Positions 52,495-63,587 of a stretch of 64,000 nucleotides of DNA are shown one piece after another. The position numbers and the translations under genes were made by a program. Within the stretch, counting starts at the first letter, position 1. Each line of letters opens with the position of its first letter. The stretch is taken from NCBI RefSeq assembly GCF_004193775.1, contig NC_041004.1, positions 31,148,411-31,212,410 on the forward strand, in the 5' to 3' direction. Under the pieces are notes generated by a model, which saw only the letters and a program-made list of their open reading frames with translations, did not search any database and was not told the DNA's origin. The DNA is from Glycine soja (lineage: Eukaryota; Streptophyta; Magnoliopsida; Fabales; Fabaceae).

Positions 52495-54120
52495 TGTCAT
52501 ACCCTAATTTCGTCCGGGGATTATTACTTGATAACATGCAACCTCTGGTTAGCCACTTTGAGATACTTGGCATCCTTTGTTGCACAATAGATGAAGTCCC
52601 GAGACGTGTCAAAAATCAAAAGGAAGCAGGCTTGCGCGATCCGTGAAATTCTGTGATGTGGCGGAAATCGAAAAGATGTGTTTTTGCGCGATCCGTGAGT
52701 TTCCGTAACTTCTTCGAAAGCTAAAAAAGAGTAAATACATAATCCGTAAGGATTCGTAACCTTGCAGAAGGAAAATAAGTATCGTTACGAAATTCGTAAA
52801 GTTTCGTAACGTTACGGAAAAAGAATTACCAAAAAAATAGAAGGGGGGTGCATTTAGTAAAAAAGGGGGGGGTACAAATAGCAATCTGGCCCACTTGGGC
52901 CTTCCAGATCCTTCCTCCAGAAGGCTGTTGCTTCTGGAGAAAGCTACCTTGCTCGCCTGGGCGAGCTGGGTGGCAAGCTCCTCCCCTATTTTGCTATAAA
53001 TAGGGGGAGTAGTGAAGAAGAAAAGGGTTCAGCCTTCTTGGCACTTCTCTCTCTCTCTCGAAATTGCTGAGGAAAATTATTTCTGTGAAGAAAATCCAAG
53101 CCGAAGCGCTTCCATAATATTTCCGTAACGTTTCTGTGAGTAATTACGCGAAGATTCTCGACCGTTCTTCAACATTCGTCGTTCGTTCTTCGTTTTCTTC
53201 AGTCTTCAACGGGTAAGTACCTCAAACCGAGCTTTTCAATTCATTCTATGTACCTGTGGTAGTCCACATTTTGTTTCATGTATTTTTATTCTCGTTTTCA
53301 TTTTCTTTTTATACCCCTTTTTGACGTGCTTAAGCCATTTATTTAAGTCATTTCTCGCTTAATCTAAAAATAAAATAAATTTCCATCGATCGTTTGAATT
53401 GTATCATCCGTTAATTTCGGTTAAAATGAATTCCGACCGTTCGGTCGTGCCGTAACCACGTTGGAAATCAAAAAAGAGGTAAAATAATAATATAATAATA
53501 ATAAAAAATACCTTTTAGTAAAGTAAAGCGAAAAATCAATCGGACGTTTTCTCTTTGGGATTTCTCATTCTTAATTGAATTGACTAATAACTAAAGTGAA
53601 GCTAAGGCTAAAATCAAACTCGCCTAGTCAAGCTCGTCCACAAAAATAGGTTTTTTTGAAAGTTTATCATTTCAGTTTCTTACTAAGTAAAAATGATCAT
53701 TTTTAAGGTCCAACGCCTTAAAATGATCACCCCTCAAGTAAAAAATCAATCACTTGATTCACGCATAAAAAAGAACTACGTAGGTCTGATTTCCTCTTCG
53801 ATGGAGGGTATGTAGGAGCAAAAGCCCCGCTTTTGTCGACCTCAAAAAATAAAAAGAAATAAAAGTTAAGGTAATACAATTTCCACAATTCTAAAAAATA
53901 GGCTGTTGTCCTTCGAGACAAACGTGAGAGGTGCTAGTACCTTCCTCAAACGTAAATACAACTCCCGAACTTAGAATTTTCATTTTTGACCGGTTTCCTT
54001 CGGTTTTCTCGACGTTTTCCACAAATAAACGTTGGTGGCGACTCCGTGCATCTTTCCTCCTTTGGAAAGCGCACCCGTGAGCCCCGCCTTCGCTCGCCCG
54101 CAAAAGGGCACGTTGCGACA
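52495..54120 (+). repeat. 5' LTR of the Ogre/Tat element (1626 bp)
   Basis: Begins TGTCATACCC and ends CGTTGCGACA. The border is fixed by the primer site two bases later. A TATA box (ctataaatag, 52994-53003) would drive transcription of the element. Confidence 0.9.
52994..53003 (+). promoter_or_regulatory. TATA box in the Ogre/Tat LTR
   Basis: ctataaatag, followed by a purine-rich stretch. Predicted start near 53030, which would set the U3/R border. Confidence 0.6.
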
Positions 54121-54122
54121 GT

Positions 54123-54141
54123 TGGCGACTCCACTGGGGAC
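54123..54141 (+). other. Primer binding site of the Ogre/Tat element
   Basis: TGGCGACTCCACTGGGGAC, two bases after the LTR. This type is attributed to tRNA-Arg in Ogre elements; that attribution is from memory. Confidence 0.85.
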
Positions 54142-54833
54142 TTTTTTTGTGAGTTAGGCCTATTTTAAGGAATTGTGGATTTGTGAAACTTCATGTGTGC
54201 ATTTGTTGAACTGTGTAAAATGTAAATAGCTGTTGTCTATTTCGCATTCTTTACACTGCATTCTAAGCACCCCACGGGTTTGAGTAAAAAAGGGGCCCTA
54301 TGCCCGGGATCATGGGAATTTAAGGAGTGGAGGTGAATCTATCATCATGCTAGGTCTCCGACTTGCTTGATAATAGTGAAACCTCGTCTAGAGCTTTCTC
54401 GCTTTATAATGTGTTGTCGCTGGTATTCCATACCGCCACAATATTATTATCTTGAGTGATGATACCTCCAGAGAACGACCGTGTGAGTTATAAATTGTTG
54501 GGAAGTAGTTATTAGAGGCCCCTAGATATTATCCTATAGGTTCCCAAATAGGGGCAAAGAGCAAACACGCTCTGTGCCATTTGTTCCCATGCATCTTTTG
54601 ATAAATAACACTAGTTTATAGTTTTTTTTGCTAGTGGTATTTGTTTTCTTTAGAGTAGTACGTAACCTTTTTAATGCTACATCGAGGCACCATCATGCTC
54701 AAACGTAGCATTAAAATTGGGTCTCTGCGGTCTCGTATGTATGAATTACCCCTTTATCTTGTTTTCTTTCCGTTTCATGCATACGCATTACATCATTCAT
54801 GTCGGAGTCTTGATCCACCCCCTTTTTAGGTAA
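54142..54833 (+). other. Leader of the Ogre/Tat element
   Basis: Non-coding leader between primer site and ORF1; no gene recognised. Confidence 0.7.
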
Positions 54834-56702
54834 ATGATGGGGACAAATCCAAATGACAAAAGGTTTTATCAAGTCAAGGTTAAAGGTCTAGATGTCACTA
54901 GCCTCAAGGAATTGGGATGATTGATGGGACCCCTCCAAAGGAAAGCCTTCCGCAAAGTTTACGGGAAGATTCTAGATTTGACCGTAGCGGAGGTATTTAC
55001 GGAAGCTGTTGTATCCCTCGCCCAATACTATGACCAGTCGTTGAGGTGTTTCACGTTAGGGGACTTCCAAATGGTGCCAACTATTGAAGAGTTTGAAGAG
55101 ATATTAGGATGCCCTCTCGGGGGGAGAAAACCGTATCTTTTCTCCGGCTTTCTTCCTTCCTTGAGCAAGATTGCAGCTGTGATTGGAGATTCAGCAAAAG
55201 AGTTGGATCGCATGAAGCAAATTCGGAACGGCGTAGTGGACCTGCCTCGGAAATACTTGGAAGGCAAGGCAAGGGATATGGCGAGCCAAGAGAAGTGGGG
55301 CCCGTTTGCGGATATTTTAGCTTTGCTGATTTTTGGGGTTGTCCTCTTTCCGAACGTTGACGGTTTGGTAGACTTAGCCGCCATTGATGCTTTCCTCGCA
55401 TATCACCATAGCAAGGAAATTCCAGTGGTGGCTATCTTGGCAGATTTGTTTGACACCTTTGACCGGAGGTGTGAGAAAAACAGTGCACGGATTGTCTGTT
55501 GTTTACCCGCTCTTTGTGTATGGTTGATTTCACACCTATTCCGACAAGACACGAGACACCCGTGTCCGCTTCAAAGCTATCGCTCATGCGCCGAAAAAGG
55601 AAGAGTCGATTGGGACCAACATTTGGCTGGGATAGGGGGCAGCGCGATCAATTGGTTTCCTCGTTGGAAGGAAGGCAAGGAAGGAGTTCTTTTCTCGTGT
55701 GGGGACTACCCTAATGTTCCACTGATAGGGACTAGGGATTGTATTAATTATAATCCCACACTCGCCATAAGACAGATAGGGTATCCCATGAGGGGAGCGC
55801 CAACCGAAGAAAGTCTCTCGCCTTTCCTTGTGAGGGATCTAGGCGTGCAAGGTCTCAAGGTTATACAAAGAATCCACAAGGCGTGGAGGAGTCCGTTGAG
55901 GAAAGACAAGGAGCTTAGAGGCATCCGAAATGGCGTCATCGGAGGTTATCATGGATGGCTAAGAATTCATACGCGAGGGTTAGATTGGCTCTCCAAATTG
56001 AAAGTTATCGATGAGGAGAACTTCGAAGCTCCGGAGGAAGATGAAGAAGTCCGAGCTCTAAAATTAGAGCTAGGGAAGGCGAGACTCGCCAAGGAGAAGT
56101 TCAAATCAGCTGCTACACATATCTGGAAAGAGTGTACCGAGTTACAAGAGGAAAACGCGGCCACTGCAAGAGCCCTTGAACAAGAAACCAAAAGGGCCCG
56201 CAAGGAGGAATATGGCCGAGAGAAATTCCGAGGAGCATTGTGGGTTAGCAACAATGAGCTCAAGCTCCGAAGAGAGGAGAGAGATCGGTCACGGGTGCAT
56301 GGCATGATCTGAAAAGAAGAGTTAGTTGCTTGCGCGAGGTCCAAAAGGAGTTTGGCTCAACACTTGGAAGCCACGGAGCAAAGCATGCTAGCTATCATAG
56401 GGCAATACAAGGAAGAATTGAACCAGTCCATGGCCCATGAACAAAAGCTAGTGGAGGATTTTGCACAAGTGTATGCCAAAAAAGAAGCAAGGGGGAGGGT
56501 GATTGATGCACTGCATCAAGAAGCGACTATGTGGATGGATAGGTTCGCCTTGACCTTGAATGGAAGTCAAGACCTCCCGCGTCTATTAGTCAAAGAAAAA
56601 GCCATGGCCGAAGTGTGTACTGCCCCCGAGGAGATTCATGGGCTAATCAATTACTGTCAACACATGATAGATTTGATGGCCCATATAATTAGGAATCGTT
56701 AG
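54834..56702 (+). pseudogene. Ogre ORF1, plant-mobile-domain-like protein, two in-frame stops
   Basis: The frame starts ATG ATG at 54834 (MMGTNPNDKRFYQVKVKG). It is stopped at 54918-54920, reopens at 54921 for 463 codons, has a TGA at 56310-56312, and continues to 56702. The first part (LYD-type AEVFTEAVVSLAQYYDQ, FTLGDFQMVPTIEEFEEILG) resembles the PMD/DUF7745 helical domain that plant Gypsy elements carry ahead of gag. The last 200 residues form a Glu/Lys/Arg-rich coiled coil (ELQEENAATARALEQET). Its role in the element is not established. Same strand and order as in other Ogre elements. Confidence 0.85.
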
Positions 56703-56763
56703 GTTCTCTTGTAACACCTTTTGTATAATCTTGGCTAGATGAAAGCTTTGTTCTTTTTATAAA

Positions 56764-59319
56764 ATGAGAAGTTCTGAACTCATCATGTTATCTAAAAAAC
56801 CTTGGGGTGGATCCAAGTGCTCCGATCATCCATTTTCATACTCATGTTTTGGTGGCATACTCGCCGTTGTTTATTTCAACGGGAATTTCATCATAACTAA
56901 GAAAACACCAAGGCACCCCTATAACACTCGATCTAGAAAAATGGATAATGAAGAGGGCGTGCAGGAACAGATGAAGGCCGATCTATCGGCCTTAAAAGAT
57001 CAAATGGCTTCCATCTCGGAGGTCATGTTAAAACTCCAGAAAACCATAGAGGATAAAGCCACGGCAACCGCCTCCAGTACAGTTAGGGAAGCGGAGCCGG
57101 TGATGCAGCCCGCCTTGAATCCGGGCCTAGACAGAAACACGGCCGTGTTCGGTCGAAGGTATAGTCCGCAAGCTTATCCTTATGGCCTGCCTCCGGACTT
57201 CACCCCCCGTGCCACCCCAGAAGATTTAAGCCAAGCCCTTACTTTTGAGGGGCAACTCCCACCTTATGAAGACTATCCCGGGCAAGACGATGGGGAAGGA
57301 GATACCCATCTTGGCCCCCTGTTCCACCTCAAAGATTCGTCCCCATATGAACTACCCCAACCGAACATAGTCCGCCATATCCCGGCCTCACCCACACCCG
57401 TAAAAGAATCTGTTCTCTTTGCGGAAGATAAGGGAAAGATTGAGGCGCTTGAAGAGAGGTTAAGAGCAGTCGAGGGCCTTGGCAATTACCCATTCTCGGA
57501 TTTGGCGGATTTATGTCTTGTGCCCAACATCGTCATCCCTCCCAAGTTCAAAGTACCAGACTTTGATAAGTACAAAGGGACGACATGTCCAAAAGGGCAT
57601 CTCCGGATGTATTGCCGGAAGATGGGGGCGTATTCCGCGGACGAAAAGTTGTTGGTCCATTTCTTTCAAGACAGCTTGGCCGGAGCAGCAGTGACATGGT
57701 ATACCAATCTGGAAGCTTCCCAGATCCGATCATGGAAGGACTTGGCAACTGCTTTCATTAGGCAATACCAGTACAATACGAACATGGCTCCCGATCGGAA
57801 CCAGCTTCAGGGTATGACTAAACGAGAGCATGAGTCCATTAAGGAATATGCCCAAAGATGGAGAGATCTCGCAGCCCAAGTCGTACCGTCCATGACGGAG
57901 AGGGAGATGATCACAATTATGGTAGATACGTTACCCATGTTCTACTATGAAAAGCTTATAGGCTACATGCCAGCTAACTTTGCGGATCTCGTCTTCGCCG
58001 GAGAAAGGATTGAATCCGGACTACGAAAAGGCAAGTTCGAATATGCTGCCAATATGGCCCCCAACAGCAACAGAAGAGCCCCAGTAGTGGGCGCGAGGAA
58101 AAAGGAAGGAGATGTCCACGCGGTCACCACCGCCCCAACATGGATGAAAGCACCCCAAAATATCCAAAGCTCATACCAGCCCAATCCCCCAATTTTTTTA
58201 ATCCGAGCCAGGAATTCCCTCCCGACTCAAGTTAAAGGACCATTCGCAGCAGAAAGAGCGCCGGCCCAACGCACAGCTCCAGCCGCACCCCGGCCAGTTA
58301 ATAATACAGCCCCCGGCGCGACCTATAAATATGCACAGCACCCGCCCCCGAAAGAAAACTTCCCTCCTATTCCCATGGCATACTTCGAGTTATGGCCTTC
58401 ATTATTAGAGAATCATTTGGTGGTTGCCATACCCGAGAAGGTTCTCCAGCCACCCTACCCCAAGTGGTATGACCCGGGTGCCAAGTGTGTGTACCATAGT
58501 GGAGTTCCCGGACACAATATTGACTCCTGCATCCCGTTCAAGTATAAGGTGCAGCACCTGATTAGTGCCGGCTGGCTATCGTTTCAGGAGGAAGGCCCAA
58601 ATGTTAAAACCAACCCACTAGCTAGTCACGGAGGGGCTAGCGTGAACGCCGTCAAAGAGGATGGGCCATCGCGGGCAAAGAGATTAGGAGACGTAGCTAC
58701 TTCTAGACGCTTCATCTATCAATCACTGCAAGCGGCGTGCATGGTCTCCCGTGGCGGAGGCAAAAGGGACGAATGTTTATTTCACCTCGGGGAGTCGCAC
58801 GACATGGAAACCTGTCCCGCGATAGAAGAATTGCTTCAGCGGCTCATGGACTGGGGGCAGCTTGAAGTGTCCATAGGAGGGAGGGAAGAACCACAAATTT
58901 GCATGCAACCGGAAGAGAAGAAGGTTCCTCTAACCCCCAAGGCCCTAGTGATATGTTTTACTAGGAAAGGGACCGACTCCACACCCATATACCCCCGGAC
59001 GGCGCCCAAGCCAACGCCATTTGCATATCAAAGTAATAAGGCCGTTCCGTGGAAGTATACCCCTCCCGCGTCCAGCGAAAGAGTTGCAACCGAAGTTGAC
59101 TCCATATCAGCTAAGGTAACCAACATCACCGGCCTCAGTGGCGTAACCTGCAGTGGTCGGGTGTTCGCTTCCCCTCACCCGGCGGAATTGCCCTCTAAAG
59201 GGAAAGCACCCATGGTCCCAGAGTCCACAGATATAGCCACCCCCTCAAAAGAAGTAGATCCTCAAGGAAAAGAAAGAAGGTCTTCAAGGAAAAACAGTGA
59301 CTTTGGAAGAGGCCCATGA
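56764..59319 (+). CDS. Ogre/Tat gag (up to 851 aa)
   Basis: The retrotransposon gag domain lies about in the middle: VPDFDKYKGTTCPKGHLRMY, VHFFQDSLAGAAVTWYTNLE, SWKDLATAFIRQYQYN, ESIKEYAQRWRDLAAQV. A Pro/Ala-rich linker follows. Two Cys/His clusters come later (CVYHSGVPGHNIDSC, CLFHLGESHDMETC), likely nucleic acid binding. The native start is uncertain: ATG 56764 is the first, but MDNEEGVQEQ at 56941 is also plausible. It ends at 59319, overlapping the protease frame by 23 nt in another frame. This could be a mutation and not programmed frameshifting. Confidence 0.9.
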   Translation: MRSSELIMLSKKPWGGSKCSDHPFSYSCFGGILAVVYFNGNFIITKKTPRHPYNTRSRKMDNEEGVQEQMKADLSALKDQMASISEVMLKLQKTIEDKATATASSTVREAEPVMQPALNPGLDRNTAVFGRRYSPQAYPYGLPPDFTPRATPEDLSQALTFEGQLPPYEDYPGQDDGEGDTHLGPLFHLKDSSPYELPQPNIVRHIPASPTPVKESVLFAEDKGKIEALEERLRAVEGLGNYPFSDLADLCLVPNIVIPPKFKVPDFDKYKGTTCPKGHLRMYCRKMGAYSADEKLLVHFFQDSLAGAAVTWYTNLEASQIRSWKDLATAFIRQYQYNTNMAPDRNQLQGMTKREHESIKEYAQRWRDLAAQVVPSMTEREMITIMVDTLPMFYYEKLIGYMPANFADLVFAGERIESGLRKGKFEYAANMAPNSNRRAPVVGARKKEGDVHAVTTAPTWMKAPQNIQSSYQPNPPIFLIRARNSLPTQVKGPFAAERAPAQRTAPAAPRPVNNTAPGATYKYAQHPPPKENFPPIPMAYFELWPSLLENHLVVAIPEKVLQPPYPKWYDPGAKCVYHSGVPGHNIDSCIPFKYKVQHLISAGWLSFQEEGPNVKTNPLASHGGASVNAVKEDGPSRAKRLGDVATSRRFIYQSLQAACMVSRGGGKRDECLFHLGESHDMETCPAIEELLQRLMDWGQLEVSIGGREEPQICMQPEEKKVPLTPKALVICFTRKGTDSTPIYPRTAPKPTPFAYQSNKAVPWKYTPPASSERVATEVDSISAKVTNITGLSGVTCSGRVFASPHPAELPSKGKAPMVPESTDIATPSKEVDPQGKERRSSRKNSDFGRGP

Positions 59320-60436
59320 GTTCCTCCGCCTCATCCAACAAAGCGAGTTTAAGGTAGTCGAGCAACTGAATAAAACTCCAGCAAGGATCTCCTTGCTTGA
59401 ACTACTCATAAACTCCGAGCCTCATCGTGCGCTGTTGATGAAGGTCCTTAACGATGCCCATGTAGCACATGATATCTTAGTGGAGGGTTTCGAAGGCATC
59501 GTTAATCATATAACCACCAACAACTACATCGCGTTTGCGGAAGAAGAGATTCCCGTTGAGGGGAGAGGACACAACAAGGCTCTACATGTGTCGGTGAGAT
59601 GTATGGACCACGTTGTTGCAAAGGTACTTATCGACAATGGATCGAGTTTAAATGTAATGCCGAAGACCACTTTGGAAAAGCTTCCTTTTAGTGCGTCACG
59701 TTTAAAACCGAGCTCGATGGTGGTGCGAGCCTTTGATGGTACTCGGCGGGAAGTAATGGGGGAAATCGACATTCCCATTCTGATAGGCCCCCACACTTGC
59801 AATGTGGTGTTTCAAGTAATGGATATAAATCCCGCCTATAGCTGCCTCTTGGGAAGACCGTGGATTCATGCCCTGGGAGTGGTCCCTTCAACGCTTCACC
59901 AGAAATTGAAGTTCGCAGTGGGTGGACTTTTAGTGATAGTGTCGGGTGAAGAGGATATGTTAGTGAGCTTCCCCTCATCCGCACCGTACGTAGAAGCGGC
60001 GGAAGAATCATTGGAAACGGCTTTCCAATCCTTTGAGGTGGTGAGCTGTGCCTCGATGGAGCCAAGTCCGTCGCTACCTTCTCTCTCCAACGCGGCCATA
60101 ATGGTGGCACGTGTTATGCTCAGGAACGGATTTGAGCCCGGAATGGGTCTAGGCAAGGACTGCCTCGGGAATGCCGATGTGGTCGATATCAAGGGAAATC
60201 CATACAAGTATGGATTAGGGTACGAACCCGGGATGCCGGGGAGGAGGAACGTGCCGTCAAGATTTCGGGCGGATAGGGTATGGCCCGGTCGTATTAGCCA
60301 GTGTTTCACCAGCGCTGGAATGGTGTCCGAGGAGGAGGTGGTCGTAATAGAAGAGGAGTTCCCTCAAGACCCACCAAGTTTTGTGCAACCATGCCACCCC
60401 GATTCCCAAGTGGGGAACTGGCGCGTGATAAGCTAG
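59297..60436 (+). CDS. Ogre/Tat protease region with G-patch-like motif
   Basis: Starts within the gag 3' end (EEAHEFLRLIQQSEFKVVEQ). The aspartic protease core is VAKVLIDNGSSLNVMP (D-N-G-S active site) with the partner strand YSCLLGRPWIHALG. About 100 residues later, MLRNGFEPGMGLGKDCLG resembles a G-patch, an RNA-binding motif also found after protease in some other retroelements. A stop comes at 60434-60436, before the spacer. The ATG at 59297 may not be a real start if the region is translated from gag. Confidence 0.88.
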   Translation: MTLEEAHEFLRLIQQSEFKVVEQLNKTPARISLLELLINSEPHRALLMKVLNDAHVAHDILVEGFEGIVNHITTNNYIAFAEEEIPVEGRGHNKALHVSVRCMDHVVAKVLIDNGSSLNVMPKTTLEKLPFSASRLKPSSMVVRAFDGTRREVMGEIDIPILIGPHTCNVVFQVMDINPAYSCLLGRPWIHALGVVPSTLHQKLKFAVGGLLVIVSGEEDMLVSFPSSAPYVEAAEESLETAFQSFEVVSCASMEPSPSLPSLSNAAIMVARVMLRNGFEPGMGLGKDCLGNADVVDIKGNPYKYGLGYEPGMPGRRNVPSRFRADRVWPGRISQCFTSAGMVSEEEVVVIEEEFPQDPPSFVQPCHPDSQVGNWRVIS

Positions 60437-60614
60437 TCAGAAGTCTATACCGCTGATTCAATGTAATTAGAGCCTATATATTTCCGTTCTCTTTTGTTTT
60501 GTGAAACCTACCTTATTAAATAAACAAAGAGATCTAGTTTCATATTTTCTTGCAGTACCACCCTTTCTCATATCATTTTGCATGTTTTTGTTTCTTTTGC
60601 CTTGTTTGGTATAG
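60437..60614 (+). other. Spacer between protease and RT, probable Ogre intron
   Basis: T-rich, with stops in the protease frame and AG acceptors after pyrimidine tracts (ttcttgcag at 60554, ttggtatag at 60614). Ogre elements remove an intron here to join protease to RT. Donor and acceptor could not be fixed, since no obvious pair keeps the frame. Confidence 0.5.
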
Positions 60615-63585
60615 ATATGAGGGTCGATTCTTTGAGGATCCTAACAACGAGGGTTTGACAATCGATTTTGATCGAGATATAAGCCAAATGATAAACGAGG
60701 AAGAGGAAAAGGACGTCCTGTCACCAGAGTTGGAGAGGTTGGTCGCTCAGGAAGAACGTGAAATGAAGCCTCACCAAGAAGAAACCGAATTGGTAAACTT
60801 GGGGACCACGGAGGAAAAGAAATAAGTAAAGGTAGGAACCGGTATGACCGCGCCTATCCGTCAAGGCTTGATAACCCTTCTTCAAGAGTATCAAGATGTA
60901 TTTGCATGGTCATATCAAGACATGCCCGGTCTCGATTCCGACATTGTGCAGCATAAGTTGCCTTTGAATCCTGAGTCTTCTCCGGTTAAGCAAAAGTTAC
61001 GAAGAATGAAACCCGAGATGTCTTTAAAAATTAAAGAAGAAGTAAGGAAGCAGTTTGATGCAGGATTCTTAGCTGTGGCGCGGTACCCGGAGTGGGTGGC
61101 CAACATTGTCCCAGTCCCGAAAAAGGACGGCAAGGTTCGAATGTGTGTAGACTACCGGGACTTGATCCGGGCCAGTCCAAAAGACAATTTTCCCCTGCCA
61201 CACATTGACATATTGGTAGATAATACAGCCAAATTCGCCCTTTTCTCATTTATGGATGGTTTCTCGGGGTATAATCAAATAAAGATGGCACCCGAAGATG
61301 TAGAGAAGACCACTTTCGTCACCCTATGGGGGACATTCTGCTATAAAGTGATGGCCTTCGGGCTGAAAAATGCTGGGGCAACCTATCAGCGTGCCATGGT
61401 GGCGTTGTTCCATGACATAATGCATAAGGAAATAGAGGTCTACGTAGATGACATGATTGCTAAGTCTCGGACTGAGGACGAACACCTTGTCAATCTGCGT
61501 AAGCTGTTTGGAAGGTTGCGAAAATACCAATTAAAACTAAACCCAACCAAATGCACCTTTGGGGTGAAGTCGGGGAAGCTGCTAGGATTTATCGTAAGTC
61601 AGAAAGGGATAGAGATAGATCCCGAGAAAGTGAAGGCCATCCTTGAAATGCTAGAACCACGCACGGAGAAGCAGGTTCGGGGATTTTTGGGCAGGTTGAA
61701 TTATATCACGAGATTTATCTCGCAACTCACCCCTACCTGTGAACCCATTTTTAAGCTATTACGTAAGAACCAGGCGGTCCTGTGGAACAGTGACTGCCAA
61801 GAGGCCTTTGAGAAGATCAAACAGAGTCTCGCAAATCCCCCGGTGCTCATGCCACCTGTAACAGGAAGACCTCTTTTCCTGTACATGACCGTGTTGGACG
61901 AGTCTATGGGGTGCGTGTTGGGTCAGCATGATGATTCTGGGAAAAAGGAGCAAGCCATCTACTATCTGAGCAAGAAGTTTACTGCATGTGAGATGAATTA
62001 CTCAATGCTGGAAAGGACGTGTTGTGCTCTGGTATGAGCATCACATCGGCTTAGGCAGTACATGCTCAGCCATACCGCGTGGCTTATTTCCAAAATGGAT
62101 CCCGTGAAATACATCTTTGAAAAACTGGCCCTCACGAGACGAATCGCTAGGTGGCAGGTACTATTATCTGAATTCGATATCGTTTATGTCACCCAAAAGG
62201 CGGTAAAGGGAAGTGCCTTAGCGGATTATTTGGCCCAGCAACCCCTCCAGGATTATCGGCCGATGCATCCCGAGTTCCCAGATGAAGATATCATGGCCCT
62301 GTTTGAAGAGAAGCGGACGCACGAGGACATTGACAAATGGATGGTTTGCTTCGATGGGGCATCTAATGCTTTGGGCCACGGAGTAGGGGCAGTCCTTGTA
62401 TCCCCGGATGATCAGTGTATTCCTTTCACGGCTAGGCTAGGTTTTGATTGTACCAACAATATGGCCGAGTACGAAGCATGCGCCCTCGGGGTTCAGGCGG
62501 CCATTGATTTTGATGTAAAACTACTCAAGGTGTATGAAGACTCAGCTTTGGTGATACGCCAGTTGAAAGGAGAATGGGAAACTAGGGATTCGAAGTTGAT
62601 ACCCTATCAAACTCACATCTTGAGGTTAGCCAAGTACTTTGACGACATTTCCTTCCACCACATACCTCGGGAAGAGAATCAAATGGCTGATGCACTAGCC
62701 ACCCTGGCATCCATGTTTCAACTTGCCCCACACGGGGATCTGCCGTACATCGAATTCAAATCTCAAGGCAGGCCGGCATATTGTTATGCAATAGAGGAAG
62801 AGCGGGATGGGAAACCGTGGTATTTCGACATCAAGAAGTATGTCGAGAACAAAGAATACCCACCAGGGATTTCTGACAATGACAAAACGATGTTGAGGAG
62901 ATTGGCTACTGGTTTCTTTGTAAGTGGTACTATCCTATACAAACGAAACCACGACATGACCCTCCTACGATGCGTAGATGCCAAAGAGGCGAACTTCATG
63001 ATTGAGGAGATCCACGAAGGTTCCTTTGGGACACATGCCAATGGGCATGCTATGGCCAGAAAAATCCTTAGGGCCGGTTATTATTGGCTCACCATGGAAA
63101 ACGATTGCTGCGCTCATGTCAGGAAATGTCATAAATGTCAGGCATACACGGACAATGTCAATGTTCCGCCATATCCTCTGAATGTTATGTCCGCCCCTTG
63201 GCCTTTTTCTATGTGGGGAATAAATGTCATTGGGGCCATCGAACCCAAAGCGTCGAATGGTCACCGCTTCATTCTTGTGGCGATAGATTACTTCACCAAA
63301 TGGGTCGAAGCAGCTTCTTATACTAATGTCACAAGGAATGTGGTAGTTAGATTCATAAAGAAGGAGTTGATTTGTCGATACGGACTCCCCAGGAAGATCA
63401 TTACTGACAATGGCACCAATCTGAACAATAAGATGATGCAGGAGATGTGCGAAGGCTTCAAGATCCAGCATCACAACTCTACCCCTTATCGGCCAAAGAT
63501 GAATGGGGCTGTAGAGGCTGCGAATAAGAATATTAAGAAGATTGTTCAAAAAATGACAGTGTCATACAAAGATTGGCATGAACCT
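60615..63585 (+). pseudogene. Ogre/Tat pol: RT, two RNase H domains, integrase
   Basis: One frame from about 60615, stopped at 60823-60825 (TAA) and 62035-62037 (TGA). RT: WVANIVPVPKKDGKVRMCVD, FMDGFSGYNQIKM, FGLKNAGATYQ, and YVDD at 61441-61452. First RNase H around 61870-62140 (YYLSKKFTACEMNYS). Archaeal-type RNase H: CFDGASNALGHGVGAVLVS to HIPREENQMADALATL (about 62345-62710). Integrase: zinc part HEGSFGTHANGH...CHKCQAY, core WGINVIGAIEPK, IITDNGTNLNNK, NGAVEAANKN. The first catalytic Asp of the DDE triad reads Asn (63223-63225). About 12 codons and the frame are lost near 63583. Confidence 0.92.
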
Positions 63586-63587
63586 CG

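Noticed and set aside
55028..55384. Open frames on - across ORF1, gag and protease of the Ogre element
   Set aside because: No motifs, and each overlaps a recognised + strand domain.
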